From an uncultured Bacteroidota bacterium (GTDB taxonomy: Bacteria > Bacteroidota > Bacteroidia > 2-12-FULL-35-15), in contig CAINDA010000051.1 in the NCBI GenBank assembly GCA_903847205.1, forward strand, positions 1-64,000: 64,000 nucleotides of DNA, read 5' to 3'. The notes beneath the pieces are model-generated. The model was given only the letters and a program-made list of their open reading frames with translations, had not been told where the DNA came from and did no database searches. The position numbers and the translations under genes were made by a program. Positions 53,541 through 60,901 of the stretch are shown here, piece after piece; positions within the stretch are counted from its first letter, which is position 1; the number at the start of each line of letters is the position of its first letter.

Positions 53541-53663
53541 ATGAACACTAAAAAAGAAATCAGCCGAATAATCACTTACAAAGTAAGTATCGGCACCGTA
53601 TCTACTTTATTATCATTAGCAATAATAGCTGTAGTTTATTTCAGCGTACTGCATGTATTGTAA
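53541..53663 (+). CDS. Small single-pass membrane protein, copy 1 of 4
   Basis: 40 aa. A basic N-terminus (MNTKKEISRI) and a hydrophobic helix of about 22 residues (TLLSLAIIAVVYFSVLHVL). The two upstream direct repeats (ACCCAACCTTTTACT and GAGAGAAACATTAACCT) are shared with copy 2. The start ATG follows CAAAAGCC. Missed by usual length cut-offs. The near-identical copies with codon-level conservation show that it is a real gene. Predicted topology: N-terminus inside, single inner-membrane span. Confidence 0.75.
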   Translation: MNTKKEISRIITYKVSIGTVSTLLSLAIIAVVYFSVLHVL

Positions 53664-53769
53664 ATCGGTTTTTTTAAAAAAACAATATTTTTCGTTTCAA
53701 CCCAACCTTTTACTTAATACCATCGTGTTTGTTAATAGAGAGAAACATTAACCTGAAAACCTTAAAGCC

Positions 53770-53892
53770 ATGAACACTAAAAAAGAAATCAGCCAGACAA
53801 TCACTTACAAAGTAAGTATCGGCACCGTATCAACTTTATTATCATTAGCAATAATAGCTGTTGTTTATTTCAGCGTACTGCATGTATTGTAA
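53770..53892 (+). CDS. Small single-pass membrane protein, copy 2 of 4
   Basis: 40 aa, differing from copy 1 only at residues 9-10 (SQT for SRI). The DNA unit, including about 75 bp of upstream sequence, repeats copy 1 at a 229-bp distance. The amino-acid sequence is identical to copy 3, while several codons differ at silent positions (for example GTT for GTA), which means selection on the protein. Confidence 0.75.
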   Translation: MNTKKEISQTITYKVSIGTVSTLLSLAIIAVVYFSVLHVL

Positions 53893-53943
53893 ATTGGTTT
53901 AATTGTAAAACAAATTTTTATAAAACCTAAAAACTCAAAAGCC

Positions 53944-54066
53944 ATGAACACTAAAAAAGAAATCAGCCAGACAATCACTTACAAAGTAAGTATCGGCACC
54001 GTATCCACTTTATTATCATTAGCAATAATAGCTGTAGTTTATTTCAGCGTATTGCATGTATTGTAA
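53944..54066 (+). CDS. Small single-pass membrane protein, copy 3 of 4
   Basis: 40 aa, protein identical to copy 2. The start is 174 bp after the previous start and only the short AACCTAAAAACTCAAAAGCC leader is kept, so copies 2 and 3 are probably in one message. Confidence 0.75.
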   Translation: MNTKKEISQTITYKVSIGTVSTLLSLAIIAVVYFSVLHVL

Positions 54067-54108
54067 ATCGGTTTAATTGTAAAACATAATCTTTAAAACC
54101 TTACAACC

Positions 54109-54234
54109 ATGAACGCAAAAAAAGTAAGCCGTCAAACAAATACTTATCATAAAGAAGGTATCGGCGCCAGAGCAGGTTTATTATCCCTTACAATTATTGT
54201 AATTGTTTTTTACAGTGTATTGAATGTAATTTAA
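54109..54234 (+). CDS. Small single-pass membrane protein, copy 4 of 4 (diverged)
   Basis: 41 aa: MNAKKVSRQT, a polar section with IGARAG, then LLSLTIIVIVFYSVLNVI. The leader, the length, the IG..... LLSL start of the helix and the VLxV end match copies 1-3, but the polar half is different. An older duplication. It begins 43 bp after copy 3. Confidence 0.7.
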   Translation: MNAKKVSRQTNTYHKEGIGARAGLLSLTIIVIVFYSVLNVI

Positions 54235-54318
54235 TTGAAATTCCGAATTTTTATTTGACATGAAATTTATCAAATAAGGCGCTCGTTTTATTCATGTTAA
54301 AATTTACCAATAAATAGT

Positions 54319-54522
54319 TTAGATAATTGCATCACGCTTTATTGTCTGCATGTCGGCCTGCAAAACTAAAACAGGATATCCTGCAATCTCAGTAAGCTCC
54401 CTTGCAGCAGTTCCCTGAAACGCATCTCCTATTAATACTCTGTTTTAAAAAGTTATTGAAAGCATGTCCGCCCCGGATTGAATCATATATTCGTCAATAC
54501 TTTCAATCTTAACAAGAGCATG
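54319..54522 (-). pseudogene. Universal stress protein remnant with an in-frame stop
   Basis: On the minus strand the frame reads HALVKIESIDEYMIQSGADMLSITF, stop TAA (54445-54447), then NRVLIGDAFQGTAAREL and TEIAGYPVLVLQADM before a second stop at 54319. This is the C-terminal part of a Usp domain: SGAD before the fourth strand and the ATP-loop-like GDAFQGTAAREL...PVLVL. No N-terminal half is present. The stop is in frame, so a single base change would restore this part. Confidence 0.6.
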
Positions 54523-54801
54523 GAAAATGTGAAAGAAAGTTCAGCTGATTTTAATGAAAATATTGAGGCCTTAAAATACTCATGGCATTTTAAAAAGTAT
54601 TTCAAAAAACAAAAGAAAAACAAGGAAAAAAAACAAATCAATTTGATTAAATGTGTGAATTTTGCAATAGACTTAATTAATCATGTAACATTTTATTCTG
54701 CAAATCAGTACACCTTTGCATTCTATTATAATGGTTGTATTTACGATTTGCTTTGTGCAGATTATAAATCAGCAGGTTTTAATGGAAAGGGTAATTTCTG
54801 A
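54520..54801 (+). pseudogene. Possible MCE/MlaD C-terminal fragment
   Basis: From ATG 54520 the frame reads MENVKESSADFNENIEALKYS WHFKKYFKKQKKNKEKKQ. The LKYSW.FKKYFKKQKK ending resembles the tail of Bacteroidota MlaD-type MCE proteins, whose last residues are often a Lys-rich FKGYFKK segment. What follows to 54801 has no resemblance and a codon mix like random DNA. It overlaps the Usp remnant head to tail, so two decayed genes probably meet here. Confidence 0.3.
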
Positions 54802-54837
54802 TTTGTTTTATAAGCAGTATTATAAAATCTGAAGCTT

Positions 54838-55431
54838 ATGAAGTTGGCGTATTTATTTGTTTTCACCGGGGCTTTAGTGTTCGATATTGTGCCTTTCCCT
54901 TTTCCTCCCGCTTTTACAATTATGATATTGTTTCAAATAATGTTCGATTTAAATATTTGGCTGGTTATAATAGCCGGGGTTTTTGGTTCCATTTTGGGAA
55001 GGTATATTCTTACTCTGTATATCCCTGTTCTGGCCGGCAGGCTTTTTAAACCGTCGAAAAATGAAGATGTTCAGTTCCTTGGGAAAAAAATGAAAGAAAA
55101 CGGATGGAGAAGTCAGGCGGTAATATTAGCGTACTCTTTACTGCCGTTGCCGACTACACCATTATTTATTGCCGGAGGCATGGCCAGAATAAAAGCAATA
55201 AATATAATTCCGGCATTTTTCATTGGTAAATTCATAAGTGATGCATTTGCTGTTCATTTGGGAAAATATGCATCAGAAAATTTAGAAAGCATGATAAAAG
55301 GGGCTGTATCGTGGCAGTCAATTTCAAGTTTATTTATAGGAATGCTTTTTCTCTGTGTGTTGCTATTTATTGACTGGCGTTCACTGATTCAAAAGAAAAA
55401 ACTTTTATTGAATTTTAAAATTTGGAAGTGA
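54838..55431 (+). CDS. VTT/DedA-like membrane protein
   Basis: 197 aa with five hydrophobic helices (AYLFVFTGALVFDIVPFPFPPAFTIMILFQIMF in pieces, LVIIAGVFGSILGRYILTLYIP, ILAYSLLPLPTTPLFIAGGMARI, SISSLFIGMLFLCVLLFIDW). GSILGRY and LPLPTTPLFIAGGMARI are like the re-entrant loops of the SNARE-associated/VTT family, with the conserved Pro-rich turn. The family includes lipid scramblases and undecaprenyl phosphate flippases. Which applies here is not known. Confidence 0.65.
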   Translation: MKLAYLFVFTGALVFDIVPFPFPPAFTIMILFQIMFDLNIWLVIIAGVFGSILGRYILTLYIPVLAGRLFKPSKNEDVQFLGKKMKENGWRSQAVILAYSLLPLPTTPLFIAGGMARIKAINIIPAFFIGKFISDAFAVHLGKYASENLESMIKGAVSWQSISSLFIGMLFLCVLLFIDWRSLIQKKKLLLNFKIWK

Positions 55432-55693
55432 ACTTGGAGACTTCTGAAAATTAAAACACCTGCTTTATCATTATTTCTGACTAAAAAAGTGTTGTTGTTA
55501 AGTGTGTAATCTTTATGCGTGATATTGATTATTCCACGGATGGATAAATAATAACCCCTTTGTTTCATTAATCGATTGAATTAAATAGAAAGTAAAAAAC
55601 ATAATATTATTATACTTCTGGAATGTTTTTTTATAAAAAATCTTAGGGACCAATGTTAATGAGTAATTAAAATATAATCTAATAAAATAAAAA

Positions 55694-56314
55694 ATGGAAA
55701 CAACATTAAACGAAAAATCAGAAAAGATTAAAAAAAGTATTAATGGTACTGCTGAGAAATCAAAAGAAACAATAAGAGAAATTATTGTTTCAAATACCAA
55801 ATACATAGGTGAGGCATTAGAATCCAATAAAAATATTGTCGATTCTATTAAAGAAAAGCTAAACAAGCAGGAAATCGAAGATTCTGTTACCGACAATTTA
55901 AAAAGCACATTCGGTAAATCAGTTGAACTTGCAGAAGATGCCCTTGACAGTATTATCAATTCATACACTAGGCAGATGGAAATGAATATTGATTTTAATA
56001 CAAAACTGGTTGATTTGATTAAAGAATCCAGAAGTGAACAGCCTGAAAACTTATTAAAATTAATTCATGAAAACTTTGAAGCGTCGCATGACTTAACGCT
56101 TAAAAATACCAAGGAGATTCTTGAATTCTATAATAAACACACGAATCTTGCTGTAAATTTTAATGAAAAATTTGGAAACACTATTAACTCTCAAATAGAC
56201 TCGCTCTATAATCTTCAGAATAAAAGCTTGAATAAATTCACTAGTTGGGCATCAGAATGGTGGAAGCAGAAGGATGAAAAGGAAAGTAGTGTAGTAAAAT
56301 CAGCATCCTTTTAA
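55694..56314 (+). CDS. Helical phasin-like protein
   Basis: 206 aa, entirely helical and charged, no signal peptide. KSKETIREIIVSNTKYIGEALESNK and NFNEKFGNTINSQIDSLYNLQNK (in pieces) with the ending KFTSWASEWWK resemble phasins or apolipoprotein-like amphipathic helices that coat polyhydroxyalkanoate granules. No PHA synthase is in the window. The gene has a 260-bp upstream gap and is followed by a further helical protein. Confidence 0.45.
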   Translation: METTLNEKSEKIKKSINGTAEKSKETIREIIVSNTKYIGEALESNKNIVDSIKEKLNKQEIEDSVTDNLKSTFGKSVELAEDALDSIINSYTRQMEMNIDFNTKLVDLIKESRSEQPENLLKLIHENFEASHDLTLKNTKEILEFYNKHTNLAVNFNEKFGNTINSQIDSLYNLQNKSLNKFTSWASEWWKQKDEKESSVVKSASF

Positions 56315-56412
56315 TATTTATACCTTAATATTATAATAAACAAGTCAGCTGTTTTAAAGGAGTTTTATAAAATTAAAAAACCAGTCAGCCTGACAATAGA
56401 AACAACAAAATT

Positions 56413-56796
56413 ATGGAAACGAAAAAAACAATTTACGAATTACATGATGATCATAAAATTTGGTTAAATAAATTGGCATTTTATAAAGATGAAATTTCAA
56501 TTATGCAAAATCGAATTGCTGAAATTGCTGAAAAGAACAGTTCCAAGGAAGTGCGCTCATTTGTTGAGCATTTTCAGAATCAGCTGATAGTTCAAAAAGA
56601 GCAGATTGATATCTTGAATCATGATATTAAATCGCACGAATCTTTTCTTGAATCAGCGGTGAAAAAAAATCGCTCGGGAGTAGATAAGGAAAAGTTTGAA
56701 AACCACCCTGTGCACAAAAAAAATGTTGAGAAATTTGAAAAAATATTCAATGATCTTCGAAAAGAGTTAATTGATTTTCTTTCAAAATGGATGTAA
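56413..56796 (+). CDS. Coiled-coil protein of unknown function
   Basis: 127 aa, no signal. Helix pattern with heptads: TIYELHDDHKIWLNKLAFYKDEI, then MQNRIAEIAEKNSSKEVRSFVEHFQNQLIVQKEQIDIL in pieces. Conserved-looking HDDHK and HHPVHKK-type segments (ENHPVHKKN) suggest metal or nucleic acid contact, without proof. It lies 44 bp before the broken HPF gene; the order helical protein then HPF is one I associate with Bacteroidota stress clusters. Confidence 0.55.
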   Translation: METKKTIYELHDDHKIWLNKLAFYKDEISIMQNRIAEIAEKNSSKEVRSFVEHFQNQLIVQKEQIDILNHDIKSHESFLESAVKKNRSGVDKEKFENHPVHKKNVEKFEKIFNDLRKELIDFLSKWM

Positions 56797-56840
56797 TAAT
56801 AAAATGATTTTCAGAAAATTAATTTTTAAAAACTAAATCA

Positions 56841-57182
56841 ATAAAGTTTACTATTCAATCGCTGCATTTTACAGCGGATCAGGAATTAAACAATTTTGTG
56901 ACCAATTAAGTAACTAATCTTTTGCATTTTTATGACAGGATTGAATCTGCTGATGTTATTTTCAAAGTTGAAAAATCTGATAATACAGATAATAAGATTT
57001 GTGAGATACGGCTTGCCGTTCCAGGCAATGATCTCTTCTCTAAAAAGCAAGGCAGAACATTTGAAGAAGATGTTGTTGAAACAATTGCTGCATTGGAGCC
57101 GCAGCTTAAAAGAATCAAAAAGGACAGAGCTGTGCCGGAATACCAGCCAGAGATAAATCCTGATTTAATTGATACATTTTAA
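56841..57182 (+). pseudogene. Ribosome hibernation promoting factor (HPF/RaiA) with start loss and nonsense codon
   Basis: The full HPF frame begins at 56841 with ATA where ATG is expected (then KFTIQSLHFTADQELNNFVTN), meets TAA at 56907-56909, and continues VTNLLHFYDRIESADVIFKVEK, EIRLAVPGNDLFSKKQG and TFEEDVVETIAALEPQLKRIKK to 57182. The first strand and helix are cut from the rest. A TTG at 56922 would give an 86-aa product that lacks the first beta strand and helix of the fold. HPF pairs with idle ribosomes in starvation. I count it as a pseudogene; a sequencing error cannot be excluded. Confidence 0.75.
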
Positions 57183-57488
57183 ATACTGTTTGATTTAAAT
57201 AAATTTTTACACTTAAAGGTTAATTATATAACCCTCAATCTTAAAGCCCGCCTGAATGTTTTGCGGAATCAGCAAATACATTTGGCAGGTTTTTTTATTG
57301 AATAAATTTTGAGTAGGCGGATTGAATTTTCAATTTATTATTGAAATCATTCCTTCCTCATTTTATTTATCCGGCAGCATTCCTAAATTTGCGTTTTCAT
57401 GAAATAACTTATCAGGAAACTTGTTGCGCTGAGGGGATATCCTTCGTCAAAGCTGTATAAATAAGGCTTTTCAATAAACAATATCTCT
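57183..57488. other. Gap before the P-type ATPase
   Basis: No gene seen. Contains AT-rich sequence with the runs GGCAGGTTTTTTTATTG (a possible weak terminator after HPF, pairing loosely with GCCCGCCTG at 57246-57254) and no TAnnTTTG element near the ATPase start. Confidence 0.35.
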
Positions 57489-59996
57489 ATGTCGATTAAC
57501 AATTTTAATATAAAAGGTTTAACTCATGAGCAAGTGCTTGCCTCCAGAGAAAAGTACGGTCCGAATAGACTAGAGTATAAAAAAGAAAATGGATTCATTG
57601 ATGCTGTAAAGTGTCTGGCAAAAGAGCCGATGGTTATTTTACTGCTGGCAGCTTCATCAATTTATTTTATCAGCGGGAAAGCAGGAGATGGAATTTTTCT
57701 GGCCTCAGCAATCGTGCTCGTAGCAGCCATCTCTCTTTATCAGGATTCAAGAAGCCGTAATGCATTAGAAAAATTAAAAAACTTTACAAAGCCAAATAGT
57801 AAAGTTATCCGAAACGGAAAAGTGGAGGAAATAAAAAGCGAAGATCTCGTTATCGGCGACAGCCTCATGGTTGAAGAAGGCACCTCTATTTCAGCTGATG
57901 GTATTATTATACATTCTAATGATTTTTCTGTAAATGAATCAATACTTACTGGAGAATCTTTTTCCGTTTACAAAGACAGCGCAAAAGAGGATAATCTGAT
58001 TTACCAGGGCACAACAGCTGTAAGCGGTTTAGCCATTGCTGCCATAACAGCTGTAGGTATTGCAACGAAGCTTGGAAAAATCGGCAAAAGCCTTGAAAGC
58101 ATAAAAGAAGAAAAAACACCTTTAGAATTACAGATAAACAATTTTGTAAAAATGATGGTGATTGCCGGAGCTGTTGTTTTTATTATTGTATGGGCAATAA
58201 ACTATTGCCATTCGTACAATGCCCTGGACAGTCTGTTAAAAGCCCTTACTCTTGCAATGAGCATACTGCCTGAAGAAATCCCTGTTGCCTTCACTACTTT
58301 TATGGCACTTGGCGCCTGGCGCCTGATGAAAATCGGTGTTGTGGTGAAGCAGATGAAAACTGTAGAAACATTGGGAAGCGCATCGGTAATTTGTACTGAT
58401 AAAACAGGAACTATCACAGAAAATAAAATGACCCTGGCAAAATTATTTGTTCTTAAATCTCAGATAATTTCCGACCCGGGAAACACATTGAATGATAACG
58501 AAAGTGAACTTGTGAGACTTGCCATGTGGGCAAGCGAGCCTATTCCATTTGATCCGATGGAAACAGCATTGCACAATGCTTACGCAAAATTTTCCGCGGT
58601 TGATGAAAGACCTCATTTTAAAATGGTTCATGAATACCCCTTGGGAGGGCAGCCCCCTATGATGACTCATTTATTCGAGAATAATTCCGGCACAAGAATC
58701 ATTGCAGCCAAAGGAGCACCCGAAGCCCTGATGAATGTATCCAGCTTGAGTGATGCTGAAAAACAAAAAATTGAGGATGCCGTTGAAATATTAGCATCCG
58801 ACGGCTATCGCCTGTTAGGTGTGGGGGAAGCGGAGTTTGTCGGAAATAACTTTCCAAAAAATCAGCAGGAATTTAAATTTGTATTCAAAGGCATTGTTGC
58901 ATTTTATGATCCTCCCAAAAAAAATATTCAAGCGGTATTGGAAGATTTTTATACTGCAGGAATTAATGTGAAAATTGTTACCGGAGATAATGCTTTAACA
59001 ACTGCGGCTATTGCCAGGCAGATTGGATTCAGAGGGTATGAAAAGAGTATAACCGGTGATGAGCTGATGAAATTAACGGATTCTGAATTGCAGGAAAAGG
59101 TGATGGATATTCAGTTATTTACCCGAATGTTCCCCGAGGCAAAATTAAAAATCATTGAAGCGTTAAAAGCAAAAAAAGAAATCACAGCAATGACCGGCGA
59201 CGGAGTAAATGACGGCCCTGCGCTTAAATCCGCTCACATTGGTATTGCCATGGGAAAAAAAGGAACTGAGATTGCGAAGCAGGCAGCCTCCTTAATTTTG
59301 CTTGAAGATGATTTGTCGAAAATGGTTGAGGCTGTAGCAATGGGAAGGCGGATCTATACCAACCTTAAAAAGGCAATTCAATATATTATCTCAATTCATA
59401 TTCCAATTATACTTACAGTATTTATTCCATTGGCTCTTGGATGGGTTTATCCCAATATTTTTTCTCCTATTCATATCATATTTTTAGAATTAATAATGGG
59501 ACCTACCTGCTCAATTATTTATGAAAACGAACCGATGGAAAAAAATACAATGCTCCAAAAACCTCGTCCTTTTACAACTTCATTTTTTAATCTGAAAGAA
59601 TTAACAACAAGTATTATACAAGGCCTGTTGATTACAGCAGGTACAATATTTACTTATCAATATGCTGTATTTAATGGGTTCAGCGAGGCACTTACGCGTA
59701 CCATGGTGTTCACAGTGCTTATATCGGCAAATATATTTCTGACATTGGTAAACCGCTCATTTTATTATTCGATTATTACAACACTGAAGTACAAAAATAA
59801 TTTGGTTCTGCTTATTTTATCCTTAACAATCGGCATTACTGGATTACTGCTGTATCTAAAACCCTTAACACAATTCTTTTTATTTGAATCCTTAAATATA
59901 TCTCAATTATTTATCTGCATAGGAATTGGCTTTGTATCCGTAATCTGGTATGAAATTATAAAATGGATGAAAAGAATAAAAAAATCAGACTATTAA
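57489..59996 (+). CDS. Cation-transporting P-type ATPase (P2-like)
   Basis: 835 aa. N-terminal cation-ATPase domain (GLTHEQVLASREKYGPNRL), actuator motif LTGES, the membrane motif PEEIPVAF in helix 4, phosphorylation site ICTDKTGTITENK, nucleotide-binding domain, hinge TGDGVNDGPALKSAHIGIAMG, and four to six C-terminal helices. PEEIP is replaced by PEGLP in classic Ca-ATPases, so ion specificity is uncertain; calcium or manganese is more likely than proton. Complete, with no damage, unlike its decayed neighbours. A 300-bp gap separates it from the HPF pseudogene. Confidence 0.92.
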   Translation: MSINNFNIKGLTHEQVLASREKYGPNRLEYKKENGFIDAVKCLAKEPMVILLLAASSIYFISGKAGDGIFLASAIVLVAAISLYQDSRSRNALEKLKNFTKPNSKVIRNGKVEEIKSEDLVIGDSLMVEEGTSISADGIIIHSNDFSVNESILTGESFSVYKDSAKEDNLIYQGTTAVSGLAIAAITAVGIATKLGKIGKSLESIKEEKTPLELQINNFVKMMVIAGAVVFIIVWAINYCHSYNALDSLLKALTLAMSILPEEIPVAFTTFMALGAWRLMKIGVVVKQMKTVETLGSASVICTDKTGTITENKMTLAKLFVLKSQIISDPGNTLNDNESELVRLAMWASEPIPFDPMETALHNAYAKFSAVDERPHFKMVHEYPLGGQPPMMTHLFENNSGTRIIAAKGAPEALMNVSSLSDAEKQKIEDAVEILASDGYRLLGVGEAEFVGNNFPKNQQEFKFVFKGIVAFYDPPKKNIQAVLEDFYTAGINVKIVTGDNALTTAAIARQIGFRGYEKSITGDELMKLTDSELQEKVMDIQLFTRMFPEAKLKIIEALKAKKEITAMTGDGVNDGPALKSAHIGIAMGKKGTEIAKQAASLILLEDDLSKMVEAVAMGRRIYTNLKKAIQYIISIHIPIILTVFIPLALGWVYPNIFSPIHIIFLELIMGPTCSIIYENEPMEKNTMLQKPRPFTTSFFNLKELTTSIIQGLLITAGTIFTYQYAVFNGFSEALTRTMVFTVLISANIFLTLVNRSFYYSIITTLKYKNNLVLLILSLTIGITGLLLYLKPLTQFFLFESLNISQLFICIGIGFVSVIWYEIIKWMKRIKKSDY

Positions 59997-60386
59997 ATTT
60001 CCATCAATAAAGCATCTGCCTATCCACACTTTTCCAAAGGAGTGTGCAAAATTATTTTTAAGTAAAATAATAGTTGTTTCTTGAACAGGCTTCATCTGTT
60101 ACATTTGCGGATGATGTTTGTTCTTTTTAGGCAGTTTTAAATTGCAAATTGATGCACTAGGCTTATATTCTATTAACTGGCTCACCAGATTAGCTAAACA
60201 GGTGTAAAATTTTGTTTTCATTAGTTTGTAATTATATTTATCTGAATTTAGCTGCACAAAGGTGCAGCATGGCAGGTTAGGCAGAAATGACATTCGTCAA
60301 AAAAGAAAGTGATTTTCGCAATTTGGAAAGGATTCAATGAATTGTTTTTAGACACATTTTTGAGCTAACTTTGTAAAAAAAATGCC
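59997..60386. other. Gap after the P-type ATPase
   Basis: No supported gene. A 64-codon minus-strand frame (60099-60293) has no family resemblance. The plus-strand TAACTTTG at 60366-60373 is the likely promoter of the DUF983 gene. Confidence 0.4.
60366..60373 (+). promoter_or_regulatory. -7 element (TAACTTTG) of the DUF983 gene
   Basis: TAnnTTTG match only 14 bp before the ATG at 60387, so the message would have a leader of less than 10 nt. Confidence 0.5.
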
Positions 60387-60785
60387 ATGGACTATCTGAA
60401 AACTAAGCTGTACAGCGTTTTAAACAATAAATGCCCGCGCTGCCATAAAGGAAGTTTTTTTCAAACGGATAAATCATATAATCTTAAAAGTTTTTCGGTG
60501 ATGAATGATTGTTGTGAATTATGCAGCGAGGACTTCAGAAAAGAACCCGGTTATTATTTTGGGGCGGCGTATGTGAGTTATGCTCTTACGGTAGCTTTGG
60601 GCATTGGGTTGTATGCATTGCAGGCAGTTTTTTTAGATCTTGATACTATCCCGTTTTTAATAATGTTCAGCCTCTTGCTTCTTATACTTTTACCTCTATT
60701 GTATAGATATGCAAGGCTTATCTGGATTAATTTGTTTGTAAATTATCAAGAGTTTCCGCCGGAAGAAATGAATGCTGATTTATAA
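60387..60785 (+). CDS. DUF983 membrane protein with zinc-ribbon
   Basis: 132 aa. A four-cysteine ribbon (NKCPRCHKGSFF near residue 14 and CCELCSEDF near 42) comes before two hydrophobic helices (AAYVSYALTVALGIGLYALQAVF and IPFLIMFSLLLLILLPLLYRYARLIWI). PGYYFGAAYVSY is the DUF983 signature. Function unknown. Nearly leaderless promoter upstream. Confidence 0.88.
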   Translation: MDYLKTKLYSVLNNKCPRCHKGSFFQTDKSYNLKSFSVMNDCCELCSEDFRKEPGYYFGAAYVSYALTVALGIGLYALQAVFLDLDTIPFLIMFSLLLLILLPLLYRYARLIWINLFVNYQEFPPEEMNADL

Positions 60786-60901
60786 ATTCTGCAGAGTAAA
60801 AAAAGAGAAATAATTATTCATGCTCAAATACATCATTTCTTGCTGAAGCCAATGAAATTGAATTTTCTGAATGCTTAGGTCGTGCCTGTTAGTGAAATTG
60901 C

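Noticed and set aside
54520-54801. Intact gene for a new small basic protein
   Set aside because: Only the first 40 codons look like protein sequence, and they resemble an MCE tail; treated as a fragment.
56922-57182. Intact 86-aa HPF-like gene from TTG
   Set aside because: The conserved N-terminal half is present upstream in the same frame but cut off by TAA, so the locus is better seen as a pseudogene.
60099-60293. 64-aa minus-strand frame
   Set aside because: No recognisable motif, promoter or neighbour logic.
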